DNA from: an uncultured Roseicyclus sp.
Lineage (GTDB): Bacteria > Pseudomonadota > Alphaproteobacteria > Rhodobacterales > Rhodobacteraceae
Direction: 5' to 3'
NCBI GenBank assembly: GCA_947489665.1
Contig: CANLEH010000004.1
Span: forward strand, 186,001-250,000
DNA: 64,000 bases
Shown: positions 1 to 9,453 of the stretch, one piece after another
Layout: each line of letters opens with the position of its first letter
Position numbering within the stretch: position 1 is the stretch's first letter
Position numbers and translations under genes: made by a program
Notes under the pieces: model-generated
Database searches by the model: none
What the model was told of the DNA's origin: nothing
Seen by the model: only the letters and a program-made list of their open reading frames with translations

Positions 1-258
1 GATTTGAGGCGGGGCTTTTTTGTTTTTGAGAGGGCGGCGGGATGGCGCGCCGCCCATCCGCCCGCCCCGTCGCACCATCCCGCCTTGCGAAAAGATCCTC
101 GTGTTGTGTCGGAGGTGAGGGAGTGAATTCTGCTGAGAAGCGCTTGAGGGGCAGGTCTGCCCCGTCAAGGCGCGGTTGCGATGGTCTGGGCGAGTCGTCT
201 GGGCCTCAAGGATTGCCCGCTCGCGCGGCGGCTTCGCCGTCCTTGACCCCCAGAAGAC
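1..258. other. Intergenic region with terminator remnant and inverted repeat
   Basis: No convincing gene is seen here. Bases 10-21 read GCGGGGC followed by a run of T, which looks like the 3' half of an intrinsic terminator whose 5' arm lies outside the window. Bases 36-45 and 75-84 are a perfect 10-base inverted repeat (GGCGGGATGG / CCATCCCGCC) around a 29-base GC-rich loop. The rest, downstream of the S58 peptidase gene, shows nothing recognisable. Confidence 0.45.
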
Positions 259-1239
259 TCACCCGTGTTTTGCGGAATAGGTCGGGAGCAGATCGTCCTG
301 CGCTGCTGTCGCGGCATAAACGCCGCGCGCGATGGCGCGGGCGAGGCAGAGGGCGGCGAGGTGGCCGAGCATGAGGGGGTCAGCCTGCGCATCGGCGGTG
401 CCGGTCGCCGCGGCGAAGACCAGATCGCCGTCCATTGGCGTGTGGCTGGGATAGATCGCGCGGGCCATGCCGTCATGGGAAGCGGTGGCCATGCGGGTGG
501 CTTGTGCTTGCGTGAGTGCGGCGTCGGTGGCGACGATGGCGATCGTGGTGTTCTGCGCGTCGCCGCCTTTGACAGGGGGGATGGCGTGTGGGTCGAACGA
601 TTGAGCGGGGCCATGGCCGCCGAATTCAGCCTGCATCTCAAACGGGGCCGCCCAGAAGTGTTTTGTGTCGCCTATTGTCACGCGGCCCAAGGCGTTAACA
701 GCGACCAGCGCGCCAACGGTGATGCCATTTAAGGTGGCGGAGGCGGAGCCGAGACCGCCCTTGAGATCGGCGATGAGCGTGCCGGTACCTGCGCCATGGC
801 TGCCGAGTTGGAAGGCGTCGGAGGCGTTTGCGAGCGCCTCCGCGCCGAGGGCCTTATAGGGGTTCTCGGGCCAGTTCTTGTCGCCGCCGTTGATCAGGTC
901 GAACAGGATCGCACCAGGGACAATCGGCACGGTCTGATCCCCCACTGCAAAGCCGCGCCCCTGCGCGCGGAGGGCATCGGCAACGCCGGATGCGGCATCA
1001 AGGCCGAAGGCAGAGCCGCCGGAGAGGACCAGCGCGTCGGCCTCCTGCACCAGTTTGTCAGGCGCCAGCAGGTCGGTTTCGCGGGTGCCGGGCGCGCCGC
1101 CCATGACGTGAACGGCCGCGGTGAAGGGACGGTCGCCGACAAGGACGGTGGTTCCGGTTTTAATATCGGCGTCCTGCGCATTGCCGACACGGAGGCCCGC
1201 GACATCTGTGATGAGGTTTCGGGGGCCGGGTTGGATCAT
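259..1239 (-). CDS. P1/S58 family peptidase (DmpA-like)
   Basis: Predicted cytoplasmic self-processing aminopeptidase or amidase of MEROPS family S58. Members are made as one chain, cleave themselves into two subunits and then remove N-terminal residues from small peptides or amides. The 326-residue length fits. Typical blocks are ITDVAGLRVG (residues 10-19), LSGGSAFGLDAASG (72-85) and GGLGSAS followed by TVGALVAVN (161-182). The start ATG overlaps the stop of the preceding gene by four bases, so it is the last gene of an operon that runs down from the ABC transporter. The natural substrate is not visible; peptide or amide cleavage would fit the transporter context. Confidence 0.85.
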   Translation of the reverse strand: MIQPGPRNLITDVAGLRVGNAQDADIKTGTTVLVGDRPFTAAVHVMGGAPGTRETDLLAPDKLVQEADALVLSGGSAFGLDAASGVADALRAQGRGFAVGDQTVPIVPGAILFDLINGGDKNWPENPYKALGAEALANASDAFQLGSHGAGTGTLIADLKGGLGSASATLNGITVGALVAVNALGRVTIGDTKHFWAAPFEMQAEFGGHGPAQSFDPHAIPPVKGGDAQNTTIAIVATDAALTQAQATRMATASHDGMARAIYPSHTPMDGDLVFAAATGTADAQADPLMLGHLAALCLARAIARGVYAATAAQDDLLPTYSAKHG

Positions 1240-1559
1240 GGGGCTTCCGTAAGGTGCGGGATCGTACCACGGAACGTGCCAAGCGAGCGGAGATGGGCGG
1301 TTTCACCGATTGGGCAGGCAAGGCCCGGATGGGCAGCGGGCAGGATCAGGACAAGGGTTTGATCCTTGGGGAGTTCGGGCACTGGGTTGAAATAAGTCGC
1401 CAAGCGGGCGGCATGGTTGGACTGGATAACTTCCACATGGGTGAGGTCGAGGTCGGGTGCTTCGTCGAGCAGGTGCGCGAAGACAAGGGGCTGACTGGCG
1501 AACTCGCCCGCAAAGACTGCAATGTCGGCCGGCTGGTCGTGGCGGGTGTAATTGGTCAA
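1236..1559 (-). CDS. Hypothetical protein, 107 aa
   Basis: Small soluble protein that I do not recognise. No signal peptide or membrane segment is apparent; the middle contains a hydrophobic strand-like stretch (TLVLILPAAHPGL, about residues 68-80). The only sensible start is a TTG at 1559 that overlaps the cupin stop (TTGA), and the gene in turn overlaps the S58 gene start. This close packing between two recognised enzymes is the main evidence that it is real and belongs to the same operon. Confidence 0.6.
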   Translation of the reverse strand: MTNYTRHDQPADIAVFAGEFASQPLVFAHLLDEAPDLDLTHVEVIQSNHAARLATYFNPVPELPKDQTLVLILPAAHPGLACPIGETAHLRSLGTFRGTIPHLTEAP

Positions 1560-1906
1560 ATCGTGACCTGTTTGGCGGCGGTGTTCGGGTCGCCCGTGTT
1601 CGGTGTGCCAGCGGGTTCGATCAGCAGCAGATGCACTTCGGATCGCGCGACGGGGCGGTGTTCGACGCCTTTGGGGACGACGAAAAGCTCCCCTTCGCGG
1701 AGGGTCACGGTCCGGTCGCGCATCTCGATGTCGATCTCACCTTTCAGGACGAGGAAAAGGTCGTCTGTTTCGGGGTGGGAGTGCCAGACAAATTCGCCTT
1801 CCACCTTCACCACCATCAGGTCATGGCCGTTGAATTGACCGATGGTCTTGGGGCTCCAATGGTCAGAGAAAAGGCTGAGCTTTTCGGTGAGGTTGATGGC
1901 CTTCAT
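1556..1906 (-). CDS. Cupin domain protein
   Basis: Single-domain cupin of 116 residues. The first cupin motif is visible as EFVWHSHPETDDLFLVLKGE (about residues 37-56) and the second as GELFVVPKGVEHRP (about 71-84), with the His/Glu residues that normally bind a metal. Small cupins of this kind serve as isomerases, dioxygenases or ligand-binding proteins, so the reaction cannot be named. It overlaps the SDR gene upstream and the 107-residue gene downstream by four bases each, so it is co-translated with them. Confidence 0.8.
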   Translation of the reverse strand: MKAINLTEKLSLFSDHWSPKTIGQFNGHDLMVVKVEGEFVWHSHPETDDLFLVLKGEIDIEMRDRTVTLREGELFVVPKGVEHRPVARSEVHLLLIEPAGTPNTGDPNTAAKQVTI

Positions 1907-2646
1907 ATGCAGCGGCCTCCGTCGACTTCCAATGCGACGCCGGTGATCATCGAGGCCGCGTCCGAGCAGAGGAAGGCCGCGGCTTCACCCATATCTTCCG
2001 GCTGGCTGAAGCGGCCAATGGGGATCGTGGCGAGGAACTTTTCGCGCATTTCGGGCGTGTCTTCGCCCATGAAGCTGGCCAGAAGCGGCGTTTCACCGGC
2101 AACCGGGCAGATCGCGTTCACGCGGATGCCCGATGGCGCGAGTTCGACGGCCATGGTCTTGGTCGCCGTGATCATCCAGCCCTTCGACGCATTGTACCAA
2201 TTGAGCTGCGGGCGGGGGGAGAGGCCAGCGGTTGAGGCGACGTTGAGGATTGCGCCGGTGCCTGCTTCCTTCATGTGCGGCACGATTTCGCGGGCTGTGA
2301 GGTAGACAGACTTGGCGTTCACGGCCAGGACGCGGTCGAATTCATCCTCGCTGACATTCTCCAGATTGCCTTTTTGGTGCGTAATCCCGGCGTTGTTGAC
2401 CACGATGTCGATCTGGCCCCATTGATCGAGCGCCGCTTGTGTCATGGCCTTGACCGATGCGCCGTCTGCCACGTCCGTCCTGATCGCGGCTCCGCCGATT
2501 TCATCGGCTATTGCAACGGCGGCTTCCTCGTTCAGGTCGGCCACCATCACCGACGCGCCTTCGCGCGAAAAGACCCGTGCGATGCCTGCGCCAAAGCCAG
2601 AGGCGGCACCGGTAACGATGGCGGTCTTACCCTCAAGTCGCAGCAT
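1903..2646 (-). CDS. SDR family oxidoreductase
   Basis: Classical short-chain dehydrogenase of 247 residues. It shows the N-terminal TGAASGFGAGI cofactor loop, the NNAG motif, and the catalytic YNASK motif (usually YxxxK) in the middle of the chain. An acidic residue after beta-2 (VADLNE) suggests NAD(H) rather than NADP(H). The start chosen is the ATG at 2646 because AGGAGG lies seven bases upstream; a longer in-frame start at 2715 would overlap the upstream membrane protein more deeply. The C-terminus GVALEVDGGRCI is typical. Its substrate is unknown, but with the aldehyde dehydrogenase and transporter nearby it probably oxidises an alcohol or hydroxy acid intermediate. Confidence 0.85.
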   Translation of the reverse strand: MLRLEGKTAIVTGAASGFGAGIARVFSREGASVMVADLNEEAAVAIADEIGGAAIRTDVADGASVKAMTQAALDQWGQIDIVVNNAGITHQKGNLENVSEDEFDRVLAVNAKSVYLTAREIVPHMKEAGTGAILNVASTAGLSPRPQLNWYNASKGWMITATKTMAVELAPSGIRVNAICPVAGETPLLASFMGEDTPEMREKFLATIPIGRFSQPEDMGEAAAFLCSDAASMITGVALEVDGGRCI

Positions 2647-3193
2647 TCTGGGCCTCCTGACTTGCAGTGTGATGGTCAATCTTGCGCGCGCGCCGCATCG
2701 GGAAGAAGGCGGCAATCAGGCCGAGCGCGCCGCCAAGGTAACTGGCGTCGTGCATGAAGCCTGCGCGCAGGAAGTCCGAGCGCGTGGGGCCGTCGCGGAA
2801 GGTCAGATAGGGGTCGAGGAGGCCAGTATTGTCGGCCACGAGGCCGCCGATCAGGCCGGTGAGCGCCCCGAAGGTCGTCAGCAGCACGACAAGGAAGATC
2901 GCGCCGAGACCGGCTGCGAGGTAGGTGCGCGCCTTGGGCACGGCGATGAGGCCGTAGAGGAACGCAGGCAACCCGATGAGCGGACCCATCCACCAGCTGG
3001 CCAGCACGCCGACCATGGACGCACCAAGGCGGTTTGGCGTGTCTTCCGCGATCTGGAACTGGTCGAATTTGAATTCGGTGAAATAGGTCGGGCCCACGGA
3101 ATAGCTGAGTTGGTTGTGCGCGGCGCCGAACAGGGCGGCGGCCAAGGCCGCCAGGAACAGCAGCAGAAAGAAGATTGGAAATTTGCCCATCAT
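2633..3193 (-). CDS. Predicted integral membrane protein, 186 aa
   Basis: Unrecognised membrane protein with about four hydrophobic segments (roughly residues 5-25, 58-85, 92-118 and 150-167). It begins MMGKFPIFFLLLFLAALAAAL, which acts as an uncleaved signal or first helix. The C-terminal tail is short and basic (MRRARKIDHH). It lies 77 bases downstream of the aldehyde dehydrogenase gene and overlaps the SDR gene by 14 bases, so it is probably in the same transcript. No function can be assigned. Confidence 0.65.
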   Translation of the reverse strand: MMGKFPIFFLLLFLAALAAALFGAAHNQLSYSVGPTYFTEFKFDQFQIAEDTPNRLGASMVGVLASWWMGPLIGLPAFLYGLIAVPKARTYLAAGLGAIFLVVLLTTFGALTGLIGGLVADNTGLLDPYLTFRDGPTRSDFLRAGFMHDASYLGGALGLIAAFFPMRRARKIDHHTASQEAQNAAT

Positions 3194-3270
3194 GCGGCCC
3201 TCAGCTTCCGGTTGAACGCTACCCCGGTGCCGGGCGTCCGTCCATGGGGAAGCCCTTGCAGGTGACAGGG

Positions 3271-4725
3271 TCAGCCGTGATGCGCCGCGACGGTCTTCAG
3301 GCTAGTGAAGGCATAGAGTGCCTCGAACCCCTTTTCGCGGCCATGGCCGGAGTGACCGACACCTCCAAAGGGCAACTCCACGCCGCCAGCGGCCCCGTAG
3401 TTATTGAGGAAGACCTGGCCCGCGTGGAGCCGTTTGGCGAGACGCATTTGGCGGCCACCATCGGCGGACCAGACGGAGGCGACGAGGCCATATTTCGTGC
3501 CATTGGCGATGCGGACGGCATCCTCTTCATCGTCGAAGGGGATCAAAGTCTGAACCGGGCCGAAGATTTCGTCCTGGGCTAGGGAATGATCGGCAGAGAG
3601 ATTGCCGAGCAGCGTTGGGGGCACGTAGTTGCCGCCTTCGGGCAGGCCACCTGGCAACGTGGCTTGGGTCAGGATTTGATCCGGCGTGGCTTGCGCGAGG
3701 AAGCCATCGACGATGCTTTTCTGCCGGGTGGAGACGAGGGGACCTACATCGGCATCTGCCATGGCGGGGGCGACTTTGAGGGCGGAGATGGCCCCGGCCA
3801 GCCGGGCAGCCAGTTCATCGTGGATCGAACGCTGCACCAGAATGCGCGACCCGGCCGAGCAGGTTTGGCCCGCGTTCTGAATGCCCGCGTTCACAAGGAT
3901 GGGTAGTGCCTTTTCGAGGTCTGCATCTTCGAACACAACTTGCGGGGATTTGCCGCCCAATTCCAGCGTGACGGGCACGATGTTTTCGGCCGCCGCGATC
4001 TGGACCTTCTTGCCTGTGGCGACCGAGCCTGTGAACGACAAGTGCCGTATGCGGGCATCGGATGTGAGCGCTGCGCCTGCTTCGATCCCAAGGCCCGGCA
4101 CAACGTTCAGCGCGCCTTCCGGGAGGCCTGCCTGCCGCGCGAGGTCGGCGAAGGCCAGTGCCGTCAGGCACGCTTCCTCGGCCGGTTTCAGGACGCAGGC
4201 ATTGCCGGTGGCAAGCGCCGCGCCGATGGAACGCCCGATGATCTGCATCGGGTAGTTCCACGGGATGATATGGCCTGTCACGCCATGGGGTTCGCGTAGG
4301 GTGTAGACCGTGAAGCCTGCGTTGAAGGGGATCGTCTCACCGGTCAGCTTATCTGCTGCGCCGCCATAAAATTCACAGTAGCGGGCGAGGGCCACGACGT
4401 CGTTCTTCGCCTGTTTCAGGGGTTTGCCGACGTCGATGGCCTCCAACGTTGCCAGCGCATCGGCGTTTTGAAGAACAAGATCGCCGAGTTTGAACAGGAT
4501 ACGCCCCCGTTCGGCGGCGGTCAGGGCACCCCAGTCGCTGCCGAGGGCGGCTTGGGCTGCATCGACAGCGGCGCTGATGTCGGCCTTAGTCCCGCGCGCG
4601 ATGCGGGCGATTTCCGCGCCGGTGGACGGGTCCACAACTGGCAGCGTGTCGCCACCTGTGGGCGGGCGCCATTCACCACCAATGAAGACGAGAGATGGGT
4701 CAAACCAGAGGGGCAGGTCGGTCAT
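3271..4725 (-). CDS. Aldehyde dehydrogenase family protein
   Basis: NAD(P)-dependent aldehyde dehydrogenase of 484 residues, the standard length. The chain contains the general-base motif ELGGKSP (about residue 255), the catalytic cysteine in GQTCSAGS (about residue 289), and the late EIFGPV motif. It would oxidise an aldehyde to its acid in the cytoplasm. The ATG overlaps the stop of the ABC ATPase gene by four bases, so it is translationally coupled to the transporter; the imported compound is therefore likely to give rise to its aldehyde substrate. The specific substrate (for example gamma-aminobutyraldehyde or betaine aldehyde) cannot be decided from the sequence. Confidence 0.9.
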   Translation of the reverse strand: MTDLPLWFDPSLVFIGGEWRPPTGGDTLPVVDPSTGAEIARIARGTKADISAAVDAAQAALGSDWGALTAAERGRILFKLGDLVLQNADALATLEAIDVGKPLKQAKNDVVALARYCEFYGGAADKLTGETIPFNAGFTVYTLREPHGVTGHIIPWNYPMQIIGRSIGAALATGNACVLKPAEEACLTALAFADLARQAGLPEGALNVVPGLGIEAGAALTSDARIRHLSFTGSVATGKKVQIAAAENIVPVTLELGGKSPQVVFEDADLEKALPILVNAGIQNAGQTCSAGSRILVQRSIHDELAARLAGAISALKVAPAMADADVGPLVSTRQKSIVDGFLAQATPDQILTQATLPGGLPEGGNYVPPTLLGNLSADHSLAQDEIFGPVQTLIPFDDEEDAVRIANGTKYGLVASVWSADGGRQMRLAKRLHAGQVFLNNYGAAGGVELPFGGVGHSGHGREKGFEALYAFTSLKTVAAHHG

Positions 4726-6275
4726 GCGGGGATCTCCAGCGTTGGGGCCGAGGCGAGGAGGTTTTGGGTATAAGGATGGGTGGGCGCGGTGAAGACTTGT
4801 TGGGTCGCGCCCTGTTCCACGATCTCACCGGCCTGCATCACCAGCACGCGGTCGGTGATGGAGCGCACGACGGTCAGATCATGGGAGATGAACAGGTAGG
4901 ACAGGTCGAAGCGGTTTTGCAGGTCGGCCAGCAGGTCGAGGATTTGGGCGCGGACCGAGACGTCCAGCGCGCTGACGGCTTCATCCAGCACCAGCAGCTT
5001 CGGCCGTGTAATGAGCGCGCGGGCGATGGCGATGCGCTGGCGTTGTCCGCCGGAGAATTCGTGCGGGTATTTGAGGGCGTCATCGGGGGAGAGGCGGACC
5101 GCGTCGAGGGCCTCGGCGATGTCGGAGGGCTCGGGCTTGCGGGCGAGCAGATGGAAGGGCTCGGCGATAATCCGGTCGACGCGCCAGCGGGGATTGAAGC
5201 TGCCATAAGGGTCTTGGAATACGACCTGCATGTCGGCGCGTTGGGCGCGGGGCATGAATGGCGAGACGGCGTTGCCGTTCAGGGTGATGGCGCCGGATGT
5301 GACCGGATCGAGGCCGAGGATCGTGCGGGTCAGCGTGGACTTTCCGCAGCCCGACTCGCCCACGAGGCCAAGGCTCTCGCCGCGTTGAATTTCGAAACTG
5401 ACGCCGTTCACGGCCGTCACGGGCGGGCCGCGCCGAAAGCCTTCACGCGCGCCGGGATAGTGGCGGTGGACATCCGAGACGTTGAGGATGGCGTCGGAGG
5501 CTGCGTCGCCATCGCGGTCAGGTTGGTGAGAGGACGCTGCGAAGAGTTTGCGGGTATAGGGGTGGGATTGATCTCGCAGGACTTGTGCGGTGTCACCCTG
5601 TTCGACGATCACGCCGCGCTCCATCACCGCGATGCGGTCGGCCATTTCCGAGACCACGGCGAGGTCGTGGGTGATGAGCAGGAGGGACATGTTTTCCTCG
5701 GCCACCAAGTCGCGCAGGAGGTCGAGGATTTGCGCTTGCGTGGTGACGTCGAGGGCGGTTGTGGGTTCATCCGCGATCAGGATGCGCGGGTGGAGTGCGA
5801 TGGCGGCGGCGATGCAGACGCGCTGGCGCTGGCCGCCGGAAAGCTCGTGAGGGTAGCGGTCGAGGCCGATATGGGACAGGCCCACGCGGTCGAGGCGGTT
5901 GCGGGCGATGTCGCGGGCCTGTTGGCCGTCTGCCTTGCCATGGATCGAGAGCACTTCGGCCACCTGATTGCCGATGGTCTGGACCGGGTTGAGCGCCGTC
6001 ATCGGCTCTTGAAAGATCATCGAAATGTCGTTGCCGCGAAGGGCGCAGAGGGCGTCTTCGGGAAGGGAGATCAGGTCTGTGCCGTCCAGGGTTGCACTCC
6101 CTTCGGCCCGCATCACGCGGGGCAACAGGCCCATGAGCGAGAGCGCAGTCATGGATTTGCCCGAGCCACTTTCTCCGACAAGGCCGAAGATTTCGCCGGG
6201 GGCGATGGTCAATGATACGTCGCGCAGAATGTCGAGCGCGGCGATGCGGATGGAGAGGTTGCGGATGTCGATCAT
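4722..6275 (-). CDS. Peptide/opine-type ABC transporter, fused double ATPase
   Basis: Energy-coupling subunit that combines the two ATPases of a Dpp/Opp-type importer (DppD and DppF) in one 517-residue chain. Domain one has Walker A GESGSGKS (about residue 35), signature LSGGQRQR and Walker [13 protein letters not shown]. Domain two has GESGCGKS (about residue 313), FSGGQRQR and [12 protein letters not shown], where A replaces the usual P after DE. Each half is followed by the C-terminal extension ending in HPYT that is typical of peptide importers. It overlaps both the upstream permease gene and the downstream aldehyde dehydrogenase gene by four bases. Confidence 0.93.
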   Translation of the reverse strand: MIDIRNLSIRIAALDILRDVSLTIAPGEIFGLVGESGSGKSMTALSLMGLLPRVMRAEGSATLDGTDLISLPEDALCALRGNDISMIFQEPMTALNPVQTIGNQVAEVLSIHGKADGQQARDIARNRLDRVGLSHIGLDRYPHELSGGQRQRVCIAAAIALHPRILIADEPTTALDVTTQAQILDLLRDLVAEENMSLLLITHDLAVVSEMADRIAVMERGVIVEQGDTAQVLRDQSHPYTRKLFAASSHQPDRDGDAASDAILNVSDVHRHYPGAREGFRRGPPVTAVNGVSFEIQRGESLGLVGESGCGKSTLTRTILGLDPVTSGAITLNGNAVSPFMPRAQRADMQVVFQDPYGSFNPRWRVDRIIAEPFHLLARKPEPSDIAEALDAVRLSPDDALKYPHEFSGGQRQRIAIARALITRPKLLVLDEAVSALDVSVRAQILDLLADLQNRFDLSYLFISHDLTVVRSITDRVLVMQAGEIVEQGATQQVFTAPTHPYTQNLLASAPTLEIPA

Positions 6276-7096
6276 TCCCGCACCCTCCGCAGCCTGGGGT
6301 CGAGGGCATCGCGCAGGCCGTCGCCCAGAAGGTTGAGGCCGAGGACGAGGATGACGATGGCGAGACCCGGCAGGACGGCGAGCCAGGCATTCGAATAGAT
6401 CATCGTTTGGCTTTCACTGAGCATCCGGCCGAGCGAGGAGGTGGGGGGCTGCGCGCCGAGGCCCACATAGCTGAGGCCCGCTTCGGCCAGGATGCCGAGG
6501 GAGAACTGGATCGTGGCTTGCACGATCAGGAGGTTGGCGATGTTGGGTAGGACGTGTTCGGCGCTGATGCGGGCGCGGGATTTGCCAGCGGTGCGGGCGG
6601 CGAGGATGTAGTCGAGCGTCCAGATTGGGAGCGCGCCCCCACGGGCCACACGGGCGAAGACGGGGATGTTGAAGATGCCGATGGCGAGGATGGCATTGGT
6701 GGCCGACGGGCCCCAGATCGCGGTGATGAGGATCGCGATGACCAGCGAGGGGAAGGCGAAAATCAGATCGTTGCCGCGCATGATGATCTCATCAAGCAGG
6801 GAGCCTCGGTTCGCGGCGGCGGCGAGGCCCAGGGGGACACCGATGGCAACACCGATGCCCACAGCGACGATGGCCACGGCGATGGAGGTGCGCGCGCCTT
6901 CCATCAGCATGGAGACCATGTCGCGGCCGAACTGGTCGGTGCCAAGGAGGTGTGTCGCCGACCAGTCCTGTAGGCGGTTGGAGATTTGCAGGTTGGTGAT
7001 GTCGTAAGGTGTCCAGACCAGCGAGAGCAGCGCAACGGCGGCGTAAATCAGCGTGATGGCGGCACCGATCACGAGGGCAGGGGGCAGCCTCGTCAT
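6272..7096 (-). CDS. Peptide-type ABC transporter permease (DppC-like)
   Basis: Inner-membrane permease of 274 residues, the usual length for DppC. It has an N-terminal helix (LVIGAAITLIYAAVALLSLVW), the LLGTDQFGRD motif that is diagnostic for DppC/OppC proteins, and several further helices. The EAA-type loop that contacts the ATPase is near RTAGKSRARISAEHVLPN. The start ATG at 7096 overlaps the stop of the preceding permease gene (ATGA); the open frame continues far upstream but only in the wrong frame of that gene. It forms the channel together with the other permease. Confidence 0.92.
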   Translation of the reverse strand: MTRLPPALVIGAAITLIYAAVALLSLVWTPYDITNLQISNRLQDWSATHLLGTDQFGRDMVSMLMEGARTSIAVAIVAVGIGVAIGVPLGLAAAANRGSLLDEIIMRGNDLIFAFPSLVIAILITAIWGPSATNAILAIGIFNIPVFARVARGGALPIWTLDYILAARTAGKSRARISAEHVLPNIANLLIVQATIQFSLGILAEAGLSYVGLGAQPPTSSLGRMLSESQTMIYSNAWLAVLPGLAIVILVLGLNLLGDGLRDALDPRLRRVRE

Positions 7097-8034
7097 TTGC
7101 GGCGCAGCCTTGGGTCGGCGATGGCGTAGGCGATATCGACGAGGAAAGTGACGACGATCACCGCGAAGACCAGCAGCATGGTGACGGATTCCACGACCAC
7201 CAGATCGCGCTGCGTGATGCCCTGGAACACCAGCCGTCCAAGGCCGGGCAGGAAGAAGACGTTTTCGATGATGATTGCGCCCGCCAGAAGGAAGCTGAAT
7301 TGCAGGCCGATGATGGTGAGCACCGGGATCAGCGCATTGCGCAGCGCGTGGCGGCGGATCGTTTGGCCGCGCGTGAGGCCCCGGGCGCGGGCGGTGCGGA
7401 TATAGTCCTGATCGAGTGTCTCGATCAGGGCGGAGCGCATGACACGGGCGAGGATGGAGGCCTGTGGGAGCGCGAGTGCGATGGCGGGCAGGACGAGGGA
7501 TTTCAGGGCGGGGCCGGGATTGTCCCACCCCGGAAAGCCACCGGCGGAGAACCACGGCAATGTCACCGCGAAAAGCAGGACCAGCAACATGGCGAACCAG
7601 AAGTTCGGGATCGCAATGCCAAGCTGTGTGAGACCCATGATGGAAAAGTCGCCCGCGCCGCCCCGATTGGTGGCCGCAATGATGCCCACTGGAATGGCGA
7701 TAAGGGTGGAGAGGATGAGGGCGAAGATTGCCAATGGCAAGGAGACCCAGATGCGGTCGGCGATCAGCTCGGCCACCGGCACACGGTAGGTGTAGGAGGT
7801 GCCGAAATCGCCCTGAAGCATCCCGGTGATCCAGCTCGCATAGCGCTCCACCAGTGATCCACCCAGGCCAAGTTCCGCGCGAAGATTGGCAATGGCCTCG
7901 TCCGTGGCGTTCAGGCCCAACATGAACGCGGCAGGATCGCCGGGAATGACCTCGATCACCGCAAAGATCACGATGCTGGCCACGATCAGGCTGAGCGAAA
8001 GCGACAGGGCGCGGATGAGGAGGTAACGCAGCAT
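7093..8034 (-). CDS. Peptide-type ABC transporter permease (DppB-like)
   Basis: Inner-membrane permease of 313 residues with about six helices. The N-terminal MLRYLLIRALSLSLSLIV helix, the EVIPGDPAAFMLG motif and the RTARARGLTRGQTIRRHALRN coupling loop are all typical of DppB/OppB. It is the first gene of the minus-strand operon; the creatinase gene is divergent with 164 bases between the two starts. The operon does not include a binding protein. The nearest candidate is the family-5 solute-binding protein at 13.2-14.7 kb. Confidence 0.92.
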   Translation of the reverse strand: MLRYLLIRALSLSLSLIVASIVIFAVIEVIPGDPAAFMLGLNATDEAIANLRAELGLGGSLVERYASWITGMLQGDFGTSYTYRVPVAELIADRIWVSLPLAIFALILSTLIAIPVGIIAATNRGGAGDFSIMGLTQLGIAIPNFWFAMLLVLLFAVTLPWFSAGGFPGWDNPGPALKSLVLPAIALALPQASILARVMRSALIETLDQDYIRTARARGLTRGQTIRRHALRNALIPVLTIIGLQFSFLLAGAIIIENVFFLPGLGRLVFQGITQRDLVVVESVTMLLVFAVIVVTFLVDIAYAIADPRLRRK

Positions 8035-8198
8035 TGCCGCGCAGGTTAAGGTGCCGGCGCAGCCGGGGCCAGAGGGGACTTGACCGAACGCGCATTGGCA
8101 GTTTACCGAACCGGCACGGCTTGGGTGATGGCGTCACCCCCCATAGGCCATACTGCCCTGAACGCCGGGGTCTTCTTGTAAAAGGGAGGGTCGGCGTC

Positions 8199-9413
8199 AT
8201 GCTAACATCTGCCACACGCCCCCAGTTTCATTCCTTCGAAAACGGCGAAAAGGCTGCGTTGCCATTTGCGCAATCTGAATACGAGGCGCGCTTAGCCGGG
8301 TTGCGGGACATCCTTGAGGCGGAGGGCGCGGAGGTTGCCGTTCTGACCTCAATGCACAACGTCGCCTATTATTCCGGCTTCCTCTATTGTGCGTTCGGTC
8401 GGCCCTACGCGCTGGTTGTCACCGCAGATCGGGCTGTTGTGGTCAGCGCCGGCATTGATGCGGGTCAGCCCTGGCGCCGGTCCGCGTTCGAGGCGATCAC
8501 TTACACGGATTGGGAGCGCGACAATTTCTGGCGCGCGGTGGCACATGTGGCCGGTCGCGGGCGGCGCGTGGCGTTTGAGGGCGACCACCTGACCTTGGCG
8601 CAGCATCAAGGGATGCAGACGTTTTTGGCCGCGTCCGGGACGGTTGATATCGCCGCCGCGACGATGCAGCAGCGCATGGTGAAATCGCCCGCCGAACGGG
8701 ATCTGATCCGCGCAGGCGCAAAGGCCGCTGATGTGGGCGGGTATGCGATCCGCGAGGCGATCAAGGTTGGTGCGCGGGAAATCGACGTGGCCATGGCAGG
8801 ACGTGACGCGATGGAGCGGCATATCGCAGACACCTTCCCCGATGCGGAATACCGCGACACGTGGGTCTGGTTTCAATCCGGTCTTAACACGGACGGGGCG
8901 CACAACCCGGTGACGGGCCGCGCGATTGAGCGGGGCGATGTGCTGAGCCTGAACGCTTTTCCGATGATTTCAGGATACTATACCGCGCTTGAGCGGACGC
9001 TTTTTGCGCAAGATGTCGACGCGGCCTCGCTGGCCATATGGCAGGCCAATATCGGTGCGCATGAATTGGGGTTATCCCTGATCCGTCCCGGCGTCAGCTG
9101 TGCTGAGATCACACATCAGATCAACGCTTTCTTCGCTGAACGGGACCTGCTGCAATATCGCAGCTTTGGGTACGGTCATTCCTTCGGTGTGTTGAGCCAT
9201 TATTACGGGCGCGAGGCCGGGCTGGAGTTGCGCGAAGATATCCATACGGTCCTCGAGCCCGGCATGGTCATCTCGATGGAGCCGATGCTGACCATCCCCC
9301 ATGGTCACTCCGGCGCGGGCGGCTACCGCGAGCATGACATTCTGATCGTCACGGACGACGGCGCGGAGAACATTACGGGCTATCCGTATGGCCCGGAGTT
9401 CAACGTGATCTGA
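8199..9413 (+). CDS. Creatinase (creatine amidinohydrolase)
   Basis: Enzyme that hydrolyses creatine to sarcosine and urea (EC 3.5.3.3). It has the pita-bread fold of M24 peptidases but acts without metal. The 404-residue length matches Pseudomonas creatinase (about 403). From memory of that enzyme, long stretches are nearly identical, including FGRPYALVVT, NTDGAHNPVT, GYYTALERTLF and GYGHSFG. The catalytic set maps with a constant offset of three: His235, Glu265, His327, Glu361 and His379. The start at 8199 is chosen for the AAAGGGAGGG ribosome site at 8181-8190; the open frame extends upstream without such a site. It is divergent from the ABC transporter operon, which may import its substrate or related compounds. 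Confidence 0.93.
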   Translation: MLTSATRPQFHSFENGEKAALPFAQSEYEARLAGLRDILEAEGAEVAVLTSMHNVAYYSGFLYCAFGRPYALVVTADRAVVVSAGIDAGQPWRRSAFEAITYTDWERDNFWRAVAHVAGRGRRVAFEGDHLTLAQHQGMQTFLAASGTVDIAAATMQQRMVKSPAERDLIRAGAKAADVGGYAIREAIKVGAREIDVAMAGRDAMERHIADTFPDAEYRDTWVWFQSGLNTDGAHNPVTGRAIERGDVLSLNAFPMISGYYTALERTLFAQDVDAASLAIWQANIGAHELGLSLIRPGVSCAEITHQINAFFAERDLLQYRSFGYGHSFGVLSHYYGREAGLELREDIHTVLEPGMVISMEPMLTIPHGHSGAGGYREHDILIVTDDGAENITGYPYGPEFNVI

Positions 9414-9421
9414 GATCAAGT

Positions 9422-9446
9422 ACCCCGATCCTGTCAGGGTCGGGGT
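9422..9446. terminator. Hairpin between convergent genes
   Basis: ACCCCGA (9422-9428) pairs with TCGGGGT (9440-9446), with a small inner CCT/AGG stem. It lies between the converging ends of the creatinase and beta-helix genes. No T-run follows on either strand, so a terminator role is only suggested by position. Confidence 0.4.
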
Positions 9447-9453
9447 CCCCGGA

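Noticed and set aside
4695-6215. A long open frame of about 506 codons on the plus strand opposite the fused ABC ATPase gene
   Set aside because: It is a by-product of the high GC content: the composition is low-complexity (Asp/Gly/Val/His rich), no domain is visible, and the minus-strand gene has all ABC ATPase motifs.
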